A stretch of DNA of 64,000 bases from Bacteroidota bacterium (lineage in GTDB: Bacteria; Bacteroidota; Bacteroidia; B-17B0; Aurantibacillaceae). Numbering within the stretch: the first letter of the stretch is position 1; every line of letters starts with the position of its first letter. The notes beneath the pieces are model-generated. The model made no database searches and was not told the DNA's origin. It saw only the letters and a program-made list of their open reading frames with translations. The stretch is taken from positions 87,530 through 151,529 of the forward strand of contig JAAFIL010000003.1 of NCBI GenBank assembly GCA_013297775.1. The letters are read 5' to 3'. Shown one piece after another: positions 16,349 through 23,560 of the stretch. A program made the translations under genes and the position numbers.

Positions 16349-16879
16349 ATGAAAAAATCTCTTTTTTTATTCTTAGTTGTTATAAATTTTGTGTTTGTTT
16401 CTTGTGGTGAAGATAAACCTAAACCAGAACCGATTGTTGCCCCACAAGGTATGCTGGTATTGGATTTGAGCAAGTATGGTAAACCTTTTGCACTTTTTAT
16501 ACCTGATACGAATAATGCTAAGCTAGAAATAACCGAACAAAGTTGGGGAGCACTCGAAATTAAAGTTGGGAATGGCTTTGCCGTTTCTATTTCGGAAGAA
16601 GAAGCTGATTTTAATTTGCGTAAGGCGGATATTAAATCGGATGAGGTTAACCGTTTTAAAAGTTTTGTGGTAGAAGAACCTACCACCATTTTTTGGGAAA
16701 GTGAAATCACTAAACCCGAGTTTCACTTTATTAGCATACAAAAAATTGGCAGTAATGCCTACACCTTTGAAGATATTAAAAGTACAGAGGCTGAACCTTT
16801 TGGAAAAGAGAGCATTCAAAAAATGCTGGATGCTGTTAAGGGCATAAAAGAAATTAAAAAGGAAGAGCCTAATAGTTAG
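16349..16879 (+). CDS. Hypothetical lipoprotein
   Basis: 176 residues beginning with a lipoprotein signal: KK, a hydrophobic stretch and the lipobox FVSCG (Cys at about 20), followed by a charged, Pro-rich linker (GEDKPKPEP). Lipidation by Lgt and anchoring in the inner or outer membrane is expected. The mature part (about 30-165) is acidic and mixed alpha/beta with no domain I recognise. The gene stands alone upstream of the DUF3276 gene, 121 bases away. Confidence 0.72.
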   Translation: MKKSLFLFLVVINFVFVSCGEDKPKPEPIVAPQGMLVLDLSKYGKPFALFIPDTNNAKLEITEQSWGALEIKVGNGFAVSISEEEADFNLRKADIKSDEVNRFKSFVVEEPTTIFWESEITKPEFHFISIQKIGSNAYTFEDIKSTEAEPFGKESIQKMLDAVKGIKEIKKEEPNS

Positions 16880-17000
16880 GCTTGGTTGATGCGAAAAGCA
16901 AGCAGCTATTAACAAAAAAGCGGTATTTATTAACAGGCTCTTTTTATTAGCAGTTTTTATTACAATATTTGTTTTGAACTAAAATAGCTAAATAGAACAT

Positions 17001-17309
17001 ATGTCAGAAGAACAAGAAAAAACAGAAAGGGGCGATTTGTTCTCGAAACCGGTAAGGGCGGGAAAGCGCACGTACTTTTTCGATGTGAAAAGTACAAAGG
17101 GAAACGATTATTACCTCACCATTACCGAAAGCAAAAAGCGTTTTGGTCAGGACGGTAAATTTTTCTATGAGAAACACAAAATTTTTCTTTACAAAGAAGA
17201 TTTTGAAAAATTTGTAGAGGGTTTAAACGAGGCGGTTAACCACATTAAAGAAAACGCTCCTGTAACTGAAAGTTCGGGCGGTTCCGATGTTAGTTTCGAC
17301 GATTTATAG
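17001..17309 (+). CDS. DUF3276 family PUR-alpha-like nucleic-acid-binding protein
   Basis: 102 residues. The central PUR-like domain (about 18-85) is clear: KRTYFFDVKSTKGNDYYLTI followed by TESKKRF, a basic turn, HKIFLYKEDFEKFVEGLNEA. DUF3276 proteins are widespread in Bacteroidetes and related to PUR-alpha, which binds single-stranded DNA/RNA; a housekeeping nucleic-acid role is likely. The tail (about 88-102) is Ser/Gly/Asp-rich and disordered. A strong terminator follows five bases after the stop, so the transcript ends here. Confidence 0.9.
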   Translation: MSEEQEKTERGDLFSKPVRAGKRTYFFDVKSTKGNDYYLTITESKKRFGQDGKFFYEKHKIFLYKEDFEKFVEGLNEAVNHIKENAPVTESSGGSDVSFDDL

Positions 17310-17314
17310 CATTT

Positions 17315-17345
17315 AAAAAAACCCTCCGAAAAGAGGGTTTTTTTA
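17315..17345 (+). terminator. Rho-independent terminator after the DUF3276 gene
   Basis: An A-run leads into ACCCTC (17320-17325), loop CGAAAA, GAGGGT and seven T residues (to 17344). Because the A-run pairs with the T-run the hairpin can work in both directions. Confidence 0.85.
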
Positions 17346-17504
17346 GTTTTGAAAGTTTCTTATTTTTAGAATGAATATTAAACCCGCTTTACACTTTAAG
17401 CATATTCATCTATTTGTTATTTTATGGGCGTGCCCCCAGTTCCACTTTCCTCTTTAGTTTATTGTACTCCCCCTTATTCATTTTAAATGAAAAACGTTTA
17501 AATC

Positions 17505-17672
17505 AATATAGGGTCGGGCTGTCCACTTTAGCCAATTTGCCTTTGGCGGCTTTTGCAACGGCTGCGGGGTCTTCGTGCCTCAGCCTCCTCGCTCGTGCAA
17601 AACCACGCCAAAGCCTGCATTGGGCTGCCGTTGAATTTATATTGAGCGGAGCCGAAATATCCCTCACGCTTA
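17505..17672. repeat. Interspersed repeat element, copy A
   Basis: This stretch begins GGGTCGGGCTGTCCACTTTAG and ends near GAGCGGAGCCGAAATATCCC. It reappears in inverted orientation, about 75% alike by eye, at 21519-21661 with its flank at 21828-21860. It is GC-richer than its surroundings. The open frames seen in both copies (17414-17692 plus, 21196-21717 minus) include similar C-terminal words only because the DNA is repeated. Such intergenic repeats are common in Bacteroidetes genomes; no transposase is present. Confidence 0.65.
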
Positions 17673-17723
17673 AAGGGTTCAAACCAAATTAAAGATCGTC
17701 TTGACGTAAATGAAAAACCTTAT

Positions 17724-17857
17724 CTCGTCCTTGTTTAGCAAAGCGTAACGAAGACGTTTGAGAACTGAGCTAGTAACGCAGCTAAAACTATAGTGTGGGT
17801 GTTACAAACGCTCGTTTAATACGTCCGCGTTTCCGCTAACGCTCAAACAAGGACGAG
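17724..17857. repeat. Long imperfect palindrome
   Basis: CTCGTCCTTGTTT (17724-17736) and its exact complement AAACAAGGACGAG (17845-17857) bracket a region in which the pairing continues imperfectly inward (AGCGTAACG...ACG with CGT...CGCTAACGCT). The centre (about 17770-17815) is unpaired. It ends 22 bases before the stop of the 172-residue gene on the minus strand and could end its transcript or be a mobile repeat of the MITE type. I cannot decide between these. Confidence 0.55.
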
Positions 17858-17879
17858 GGGGGATTAAAAAGTAACTTGA

Positions 17880-18398
17880 CTATCTTATTTTATACTTCTT
17901 ATTCCTTTTTCTCCGAACAAAATATTTATAAATTGGAGAAGTTAATTTCAACTTCCATTTGATATGAAAAAATAATACGTCAAAAGGTTTTACAGGATTG
18001 AGTTCAGACTCTTTTAAAACTTCTTGTAATAAAATTATTGCAGTATTACCATTTTTTGCTTGAGAATTGATAATAGTGATTTCTCTTGTATTATCTAAAT
18101 AGTAACTTTTAAAGAACATATAACGATAATCAAAATTATTCAACTTATTATAAAACTGGTCTAAGTCTGATTCGCTTATACTTATCTTATGTGTCGCTGA
18201 GTTTAGTACCGTTATATTTTTAAAAAAATCGCCTAAAAAAGGATGCCTATCTATATCTTCATCACTTAACTTCCTTGCCTGATTCTGTTCTCGTGGTAAT
18301 TTGTCTCTGAATTCCTTAATGATTTGATAATACAAAAAATGCTTATCATAAATAGGTTTGAGACCCAAAGTAAATATCTTAAATAAAAAATCAGTCAT
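17880..18398 (-). CDS. Hypothetical protein of unknown family
   Basis: 172 residues, basic and Lys/Asn/Phe/Tyr-rich, without signal peptide or clear membrane helix. Visible words are RKLSDEDIDRHPFLGDFF (about 42-59) and ISESDLDQFYNKLNNFDYRY (about 74-93); the tail is strongly basic (RRKRNKKYKIR). Its codon use is more A/T-rich than neighbouring housekeeping genes. It lies between a repeat-rich segment and infC, in the place where rpmI and rplT usually follow infC, and may be an acquired or lineage-specific gene. No function can be given. Confidence 0.55.
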   Translation of the reverse strand: MTDFLFKIFTLGLKPIYDKHFLYYQIIKEFRDKLPREQNQARKLSDEDIDRHPFLGDFFKNITVLNSATHKISISESDLDQFYNKLNNFDYRYMFFKSYYLDNTREITIINSQAKNGNTAIILLQEVLKESELNPVKPFDVLFFHIKWKLKLTSPIYKYFVRRKRNKKYKIR

Positions 18399-18501
18399 TG
18401 ATTATATGTACACCGTAAACATTGCTTATAACTAGTACCTTCCACACAAACTCATTTAAATCCCTATAAACCAAGCGCAGCTTAATTTCTACTAAAGCGT
18501 G

Positions 18502-19119
18502 TTATTTTTTCTTAGGCCCAATAACCATTTGCATTTTTTTACCTTCTAAAATGGGTAACTGTTCGGCTTTGCCAAATTCTTCTAACTCGCTTGCAAATTT
18601 TAAAAGTAAAATGGTGCCTTGTTCTTTAAAAACAATTTCGCGACCTCTAAAAAATACATAGGCTTTTACTTTACTGCCTTCTTGCAAAAATTTAATGGCG
18701 TGATTCTTCTTGAAATTAAAATCGTGTTCATCGGTGTGTGGTCCAAAGCGAATGTCTTTAATAACAACTTTGGCCGCTTTGGCTTTCATTTCTTTAGCCT
18801 TCTTTTTTTGCTCGTATAAAAATTTACCGTAATCTACTATTTTACAAACAGGAGGATCTACGTTAGGCGCAATTTCTACTAAATCAAGTCCTACCTCGAC
18901 CGCCATTTTTAGGGCATCTTTAATATCGTAAACACCAGCTTCGATGCCTTCGCCTACAACGCGCACGCGTTTGGCCCAAATGCGATCGTTAATTTTATGT
19001 TGTTCTTCTTTAACACCTGGACGTTTAAATCCAGCTTTTAACCCTTTGGGTGGTCTGGGTGGTTTGGCTTGTCCTCCCACGGGCGTTCCGGGGGGCGTTG
19101 GTTTTTTAAAATCGTTGAT
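18502..19119 (-). CDS. infC: Translation initiation factor IF-3, AUC start
   Basis: IF-3 binds the 30S subunit, prevents premature 50S joining and proofreads the initiator tRNA and start codon. The N-domain ([20 protein letters not shown]) and C-domain ([20 protein letters not shown], then a terminal MVIGPKK) are intact. The longest frame from a standard codon begins at a GTG (19080), but I choose ATC at 19117-19119. It is in frame, follows an in-frame stop, and lies four bases behind a perfect GGAGGT (19129-19124), which is rare in this genome. Non-AUG starts (AUU, or AUC in some bacteria) are typical of infC and allow autoregulation. The result is 205 residues. thrS lies 98 bases upstream. 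Confidence 0.93.
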   Translation of the reverse strand: MNDFKKPTPPGTPVGGQAKPPRPPKGLKAGFKRPGVKEEQHKINDRIWAKRVRVVGEGIEAGVYDIKDALKMAVEVGLDLVEIAPNVDPPVCKIVDYGKFLYEQKKKAKEMKAKAAKVVIKDIRFGPHTDEHDFNFKKNHAIKFLQEGSKVKAYVFFRGREIVFKEQGTILLLKFASELEEFGKAEQLPILEGKKMQMVIGPKKK

Positions 19120-19129
19120 AGTTACCTCC
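19117..19129 (-). promoter_or_regulatory. infC: Strong Shine-Dalgarno and AUC start codon of infC
   Basis: Minus strand: GGAGGT (19129-19124), AACT, then ATC (19119-19117). The other genes of the window start from A-rich leaders without such a motif. A strong ribosome site combined with a non-AUG codon is the classic arrangement by which IF-3 represses its own synthesis. Confidence 0.75.
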
Positions 19130-19138
19130 GTTTTTTAG

Positions 19139-19159
19139 GAAACCTGCAAAGTAGGTTTC
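19139..19159 (-). promoter_or_regulatory. Hairpin between thrS and infC
   Basis: A perfect 7-bp stem, GAAACCT (19139-19145) with AGGTTTC (19153-19159), loop of seven bases. On the transcript it ends about 10 bases before the infC Shine-Dalgarno and is not followed by a U-run, so a translational control or processing site is more likely than a terminator. Confidence 0.4.
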
Positions 19160-19217
19160 GTTACTTTTTATTTTGACTTCACTCATTTTTGCTTTGCTCA
19201 AAAATGCACTTTTAAAT

Positions 19218-21161
19218 TTAATTCTTTTTTCCGAAATCGCTCTCAATAATATTATTAACAAAAGTAATAAATTCATCTACACTAAAACTACCAATATCGC
19301 CTTTTCCGTGTTGGCGAACGGCCACTTTTTGCTCGGCTTCTTCTTTTTCGCCAATAACTAACATAAATGGTATTTTTTTCATTTCGTTATCGCGAATTTT
19401 TTTACCAATTTTTTCGTTGCGCTCATCCACAAACCCACGTATTTCCTTTGCTGCCAAAGTGTTTAGCAATGTTTGCGCATAGTCGTTATATTTTTCGCTG
19501 ATGGGTAAAATGGCAAATTGTTCGGGGGTTAACCACAATGGGAAATTGCCACCACAATGTTCAATTAAAACGGCTATAAAGCGTTCTAAACTGCCAAATG
19601 GTGCGCGGTGTATCATTACCGGACGGTGTTTTAAGTTATCGCTTCCAGTGTATTCTAATTGAAACCGCTCGGGTAAATTGTAATCTACTTGAATGGTACC
19701 TAATTGCCATTTTCTTCCTAAAGCATCTTTCACCATAAAATCGAGTTTAGGACCATAAAATGCAGCCTCGCCCAATTCAACCACGGTGTTCAACCCTTTT
19801 TCGTTGGCCGATTCGATAATGGCCTGTTCAGCTAGATTCCAATTTTCGTCGGTGCCAATGTATTTGGTGGTGTTTTCGGGGTCGCGTAAACTAATTTGCG
19901 CGGTATAGTCTTTAAAGTCGAGGGCATTGAATACATACAATACCAAGTCTATCACTTTACAAAATTCTTCTTTTACTTGATCGGGTCTGCAAAACAAATG
20001 CGCATCGTCTTGCGTAAAGCCGCGTACACGGGTGAGTCCGTGCAATTCGCCATGTTGTTCGTAACGGTAAACGGTTCCAAACTCGGCGTACCGAATTGGT
20101 AAATCTTTATACGAGCGGGGCGATGATTTATAGATTTCGCAATGGTGTGGGCAGTTCATTGGTTTTAGAAAGAACTGTTCGCCTTCGGTTGGGGTGTTAA
20201 TGGGTTGAAATGAATCTTTACCATATTTTTCGTAATGCCCGCTGGTTACATACAATTCTTTTTGAGCAATATGGGGCGTAACCACAGGCAAATAGCCAGC
20301 TTTGGTTTGCGCTTTACGCATAAATTGTTCTAATTTATCGCGGAGGGCGGCACCTTTGGGTAACCACAAAGGTAAACCCATGCCTACTTTTTCGGAGAAG
20401 GTAAATAGTTCTAATTCTTTTCCTAGTTTTCGGTGATCGCGTTTTTTGGCTTCTTCTAATAAAACCAAATACTCTTTCAATTCTTTATCTTTCGGAAAAG
20501 TAATGCCATACACACGGGTTAGCTGTTTGTTTTTTTCATCGCCGCGCCAATAGGCTCCTGCTACCCGCAAGAGTTTAACGGCTTTGATGAAACCGGTGTT
20601 GGGGATGTGTGGCCCTCGACATAAGTCGGTGAAATTACCTTGTTTATAAAATGTAATTTGTCCGTCGGTTAAGCCTTCTAATAATTCTAATTTATAAGGG
20701 TCGGCTTTTTCGGTGAAATAACGAATGGCATCGGCTTTACTAATTTCGTGGCGGGTGAATGGGCTGTTTTGACGCGCTAACTCCAACATTTTAGCTTCTA
20801 CTTTTTCAACCTCATCTATCGAAAACGATTTGTCGCCAAAATCTATGTCGTAATAAAATCCGTTTTCGACTGGAGGGCCAATGGCGAATTTACTGCCTGG
20901 ATATAGGGCTTCTAAAGCCTCGGCCATTAAATGCGCCGAAGAATGCCAAAGGGTTTCTTTGCCTTGTGCATCGTTCCACGTTAATAATTGCAAGCTGGAG
21001 TCGCTTGTGATGGGGCGCGTGGCATCCCAAACTTGTGCGTTGACTTTGGCTGCTAATACATTTCGGGCTAAACCTTCGCTAATGCTTTGTGCAATTTGTA
21101 AGGCGGTTGTTCCTGCTTCGTACTCTCGAGTGGAACCATCGGGTAAAGTAATTTTAATCAT
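19218..21161 (-). CDS. thrS: Threonyl-tRNA synthetase
   Basis: A 647-residue class II aminoacyl-tRNA synthetase that charges tRNA-Thr. Domains in order: TGS (about 1-62), second additional/editing domain with the H-x-x-x-H pair in [11 protein letters not shown] (about 76-86), catalytic core with motif 2 ([17 protein letters not shown]) and the zinc site Cys in [10 protein letters not shown], motif 3 ([12 protein letters not shown]), and an anticodon-binding domain from about 545. Full length. The ATG is at 21161-21159. The leader contains a hairpin whose loop copies the tRNA-Thr(UGU) anticodon loop, suggesting feedback control. infC follows, the usual thrS-infC order. Confidence 0.97.
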   Translation of the reverse strand: MIKITLPDGSTREYEAGTTALQIAQSISEGLARNVLAAKVNAQVWDATRPITSDSSLQLLTWNDAQGKETLWHSSAHLMAEALEALYPGSKFAIGPPVENGFYYDIDFGDKSFSIDEVEKVEAKMLELARQNSPFTRHEISKADAIRYFTEKADPYKLELLEGLTDGQITFYKQGNFTDLCRGPHIPNTGFIKAVKLLRVAGAYWRGDEKNKQLTRVYGITFPKDKELKEYLVLLEEAKKRDHRKLGKELELFTFSEKVGMGLPLWLPKGAALRDKLEQFMRKAQTKAGYLPVVTPHIAQKELYVTSGHYEKYGKDSFQPINTPTEGEQFFLKPMNCPHHCEIYKSSPRSYKDLPIRYAEFGTVYRYEQHGELHGLTRVRGFTQDDAHLFCRPDQVKEEFCKVIDLVLYVFNALDFKDYTAQISLRDPENTTKYIGTDENWNLAEQAIIESANEKGLNTVVELGEAAFYGPKLDFMVKDALGRKWQLGTIQVDYNLPERFQLEYTGSDNLKHRPVMIHRAPFGSLERFIAVLIEHCGGNFPLWLTPEQFAILPISEKYNDYAQTLLNTLAAKEIRGFVDERNEKIGKKIRDNEMKKIPFMLVIGEKEEAEQKVAVRQHGKGDIGSFSVDEFITFVNNIIESDFGKKN

Positions 21162-21169
21162 ACAGTTTG

Positions 21170-21188
21170 ACCTACTTACAACGTAGGT
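21170..21188 (-). promoter_or_regulatory. thrS: tRNA-Thr anticodon-arm mimic in the thrS leader
   Basis: Minus strand ACCTAC (21188-21183), seven-base loop GTTGTAA (21182-21176), GTAGGT (21175-21170), then eight bases to the ATG. The loop reads N32-U33-UGU-A37-A38, the exact layout of a threonine anticodon loop with anticodon UGU. E. coli ThrRS represses its own mRNA through comparable tRNA-like hairpins. That this one works the same way is inferred. Confidence 0.55.
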
Positions 21189-21207
21189 TTAATTTTTAAA
21201 TAGATAA

Positions 21208-21215
21208 CAAAGATA
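21208..21215 (-). promoter_or_regulatory. thrS: -7 element of the thrS promoter
   Basis: TATCTTTG on the minus strand (21215-21208) matches TAnnTTTG. No good TTG is found about 20 bases upstream. A start near 21201 gives a leader of about 40 bases, about half of which is the tRNA-like hairpin. Confidence 0.45.
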
Positions 21216-21289
21216 AAATAATTTGATGATTTGGTATAATTTTAATGTTAATGGCAATTTGATTTATAATTGGATTAAAGAACTTTAGC

Positions 21290-21495
21290 TTAAAGAACGG
21301 TACGCAAAGTTCGTAAATGAAGAACTGTAGGAATAGTTGATGCAACTCTTTAAGAAGAAGCGTGGCTCGCAAAGACGCAAAGTTCGCAAAGAAAGAACTG
21401 TAGGAATAATTGATGCAACTCTTTAAGAAGAAGTTTGGCACGCAAAAGCAAAGTTCGCAAAGGAAGAACTGTAGAAACAGTTGATGAAACTCTTT
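21290..21495. repeat. Three direct repeats of about 72 bp
   Basis: AAGAACTGTAG recurs at 21320, 21393 and 21464 (spacing 73 and 71), each preceded by a GCAAAGTTCGnAAA word and followed by gATGnAACTCTTT. The GGCACGCAAAG...TTCGCAAAG motif is shared with the 147-bp arrays at 49861-50290 and 60071-60690. No function is evident. Confidence 0.6.
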
Positions 21496-21518
21496 CAAAA
21501 AAGTATAACTCTTTTCTG

Positions 21519-21661
21519 TGAGGGATATTTCGACTTCGCTCAATATAAATTCAGCGGCAGCGAGCGTAAACCCTTTGCCAATTTTGCACGAGTGAGGAGG
21601 CGACCTCAGAAGCCACCGCAACGACTTCGGTAGGCTCAGCGCAGGCCGTAGCAAAATGGCA
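21519..21661. repeat. Interspersed repeat element, copy B (inverted)
   Basis: Inverted relative to copy A at 17505-17672. It shares GAGGGATATTTCGnCTnCGCTCAA at one end and the GCACGAG(C/T)GAGGAGG core. Here the element is interrupted by the palindrome at 21670-21827, after which its end (CGAACAGCCCGACCCC, to about 21857) resumes. An open frame through it (21196-21717 minus) is not a gene. Confidence 0.6.
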
Positions 21662-21669
21662 ATAGGGTG

Positions 21670-21827
21670 AACCCACATGATGCAATAGGAACCTATTACA
21701 AGTCGAAATCCCTTCAAAACAGTTACTTTTTCTCCTTTACCATAGCATCACTATGCCTCAGTCGAAAAAGTAACTGTTTTATTGGGCTTTCACCTCTCAC
21801 TACGATTCCTATTGCATCATGTGGGTT
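21670..21827. mobile_element. MITE-like 158-bp palindromic element
   Basis: Perfect 21-base terminal inverted repeats (21670-21690 and 21807-21827, starting AACCCACATGATGCAATAGG) enclose perfect 17-base inner arms (21716-21732 and 21764-21780, AAAACAGTTACTTTTTC and complement) and a central CATAG/CTATG. The whole can fold into one long hairpin. It sits inside repeat copy B, while copy A lacks it. There is no transposase, so non-autonomous mobility is inferred. The remaining intergenic DNA (21862-22080) holds nothing I can name. Confidence 0.55.
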
Positions 21828-22089
21828 AAGCGACTAAAGCGAACAGCCCGACCCCTGAGGTTAACTTCTACTCTCAACACATTCAAAGTGTAAATTATAC
21901 ACTTTTTAAATTATACCTATACAGGGGGCACAGCCTAATAATCCCAATCACTTCTCTCTAACTATTTTGTTGCAATAGTTTTGTTTTCAAAGAAAGAAAG
22001 CCTTTTTGGTTTTACTTAAACCGTACCTACTTTGGTTTGAAACGTAAATATAAATTTTAACAAGTGCTAAAAGAACGTAAGGTTTGTAT

Positions 22090-22097
22090 TAACTTTG
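22090..22097 (+). promoter_or_regulatory. mazG: -7 element of the mazG promoter
   Basis: TAACTTTG fits TAnnTTTG and lies 13 bases before the ATG at 22111. No TTG stands at the expected -33 position. A very short leader is predicted. Confidence 0.45.
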
Positions 22098-22110
22098 CCT
22101 CGCAGTCATT

Positions 22111-22881
22111 ATGGAAGAAAAATTAAAAGCTTTTGAACGTTTGCTCGTTATTATGGATGAGTTGCGCGAACAGTGTCCGTGGGATAAAAAGCAAACCATC
22201 GAAAGCATACGCCATTTAACCATTGAAGAAACGTTTGAGTTAAGCGATGCCATTTTAAAAAACGATCTTCAAGAAATAAAAAAAGAGTTAGGCGATATTT
22301 TATTACACATTGTATTTTATGCCCGAATTGCGAGTGAAACCAAGGCTTTCGACATTAAAGATGTGATAAATGCCCTGTGCGATAAATTGATATTTAGACA
22401 CCCACATATTTATGGCGATGTGAAGGTGAGTGATGAAAACGATGTTAAAAAAAATTGGGAGCAACTCAAGCAGAAAGAAAAAGGTGGCAATAAAACTGTG
22501 TTATCGGGTGTGCCTAACAGTATGCCAGCTTTGCTAAAGGCTTATCGCATTCAAGAAAAAGCGCGTTCGGTTGGTTTTGATTGGGAAGAGCCGCAGCAGG
22601 TGTATGCCAAGGTGAAAGAGGAGCTTGATGAATTGGATAAAGAAGTTTCGACTCAAAATACCGAAGCCATTGAAAATGAGTTTGGCGATGTGCTATTTGC
22701 GTTAATTAATTATGCCCGTTTTTTAAATATTAATCCAGAGGATGCTTTGGAAAAAACCAATAAAAAATTTATTAAACGCTTTACCTATATGGAAGAGAAA
22801 ATTAAAGAACAAGGCAAAACCATGGCCAACTCTACCCTATCCGAAATGGATGTATTTTGGAATGAAGCAAAAAAATTATGA
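22111..22881 (+). CDS. mazG: Nucleoside triphosphate pyrophosphohydrolase MazG
   Basis: 256 residues with two MazG domains (about 5-115 and 140-235). MazG cleaves NTPs and dNTPs to monophosphate and pyrophosphate, a house-cleaning role that can also limit (p)ppGpp signalling. N-terminal signature LREQCPWDKKQTIESI (about 20-35), then the metal-binding E-x-x-E...E-x-x-D set in EEVKKELGDIL-type segments: ELGDILLHIVFYAR (about 64-77) and NEFGDVLFALINYAR (about 188-202). Full length for the family. It begins a three-gene run with the PAP2 and glycosyltransferase genes (gaps of four bases and an overlap). Confidence 0.95.
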   Translation: MEEKLKAFERLLVIMDELREQCPWDKKQTIESIRHLTIEETFELSDAILKNDLQEIKKELGDILLHIVFYARIASETKAFDIKDVINALCDKLIFRHPHIYGDVKVSDENDVKKNWEQLKQKEKGGNKTVLSGVPNSMPALLKAYRIQEKARSVGFDWEEPQQVYAKVKEELDELDKEVSTQNTEAIENEFGDVLFALINYARFLNINPEDALEKTNKKFIKRFTYMEEKIKEQGKTMANSTLSEMDVFWNEAKKL

Positions 22882-22885
22882 GTAA

Positions 22886-23560
22886 ATGAGATTATTTTTA
22901 AAAACAAATAAGTGGTTGCTTAGTGTTTACCTTGTATTGATAGGCATTGGCGGCTATTACGTTTGGCAACAAGATAAAGTTAGTTTACATTATCAAATGA
23001 ATCAGGTGGTGGGTCATGCTTTTTGGGACTCCTTTTTTTACTACATTACTTATTTGGGCGATGGCACCATTGCAGCTATTTTTATAGCCTTAATTCTTGT
23101 TTTAAATGTGCGAATGGGTTTGGCTTTGTTAATTTGTTTTGCCCTTGCCGGATTGGTAACCTATGCCATTAAGCAAATAGGTTACGATGAGGTTAACCGT
23201 CCAAGTTTTGTATTTCATTTTTTTGTGAAAGGAAAAACGCTAAATTATGTAGAGGGCGTTGATTTACACATTCACAATAGTTTCCCTAGTGGGCACGCCA
23301 CACAAGCCTTTGCGGTATTTGGGCTACTTGCGTTTTTCTTAAAACAGCAGTGGCAAAAATTAGTGTGTATATTTATTGCTATTCTTACAGCTTATAGCCG
23401 CGTTTATTTATCGCAACATTGGTTAATAGATATTTTAGGTGGAAGTTTGGTTGGCTTTACCGCGGCGGTATTTATTTATTTTAGTTTTAGCTTGATTAAA
23501 AAAACCGAGCGTTTAAACCGCCCTATTTGGCAACTAAATTATGCAAACACTCCTTCATAA
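22886..23560 (+). CDS. PAP2-family phosphatase
   Basis: A 224-residue integral membrane phosphatase of the PAP2 superfamily (phosphatidic acid, undecaprenyl-diphosphate or lipid A-type substrates; acts on the periplasmic side). Motif 2 PSGHATQ and motif 3 SRVYLSQHWLID (the S-R-x5-H-x3-D pattern) are intact at about 133 and 171. Motif 1 is KQIGYDEVNRP, two residues longer than the standard K-x6-RP. About five membrane helices. It starts four bases after mazG and its end overlaps the GT39 gene by 20 bases, so a role with lipid-linked sugars is plausible. Confidence 0.9.
   Translation: MRLFLKTNKWLLSVYLVLIGIGGYYVWQQDKVSLHYQMNQVVGHAFWDSFFYYITYLGDGTIAAIFIALILVLNVRMGLALLICFALAGLVTYAIKQIGYDEVNRPSFVFHFFVKGKTLNYVEGVDLHIHNSFPSGHATQAFAVFGLLAFFLKQQWQKLVCIFIAILTAYSRVYLSQHWLIDILGGSLVGFTAAVFIYFSFSLIKKTERLNRPIWQLNYANTPS

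Noticed and set aside
16101-16352. 83-codon open frame before the lipoprotein gene
   Set aside because: A/T-rich composition (Ile, Lys, Asn) with no recognisable feature, and it overlaps the lipoprotein start. A small membrane peptide cannot be fully excluded.
17414-17692. 92-codon open frame on the plus strand
   Set aside because: It lies in an interspersed repeat; a similar C-terminal word appears in the inverted copy at 21196-21717. No promoter, no protein family and low-complexity composition.
21196-21717. 173-codon open frame on the minus strand
   Set aside because: It runs through direct repeats and repeat copy B; the translation repeats the same phrases and has no domain.
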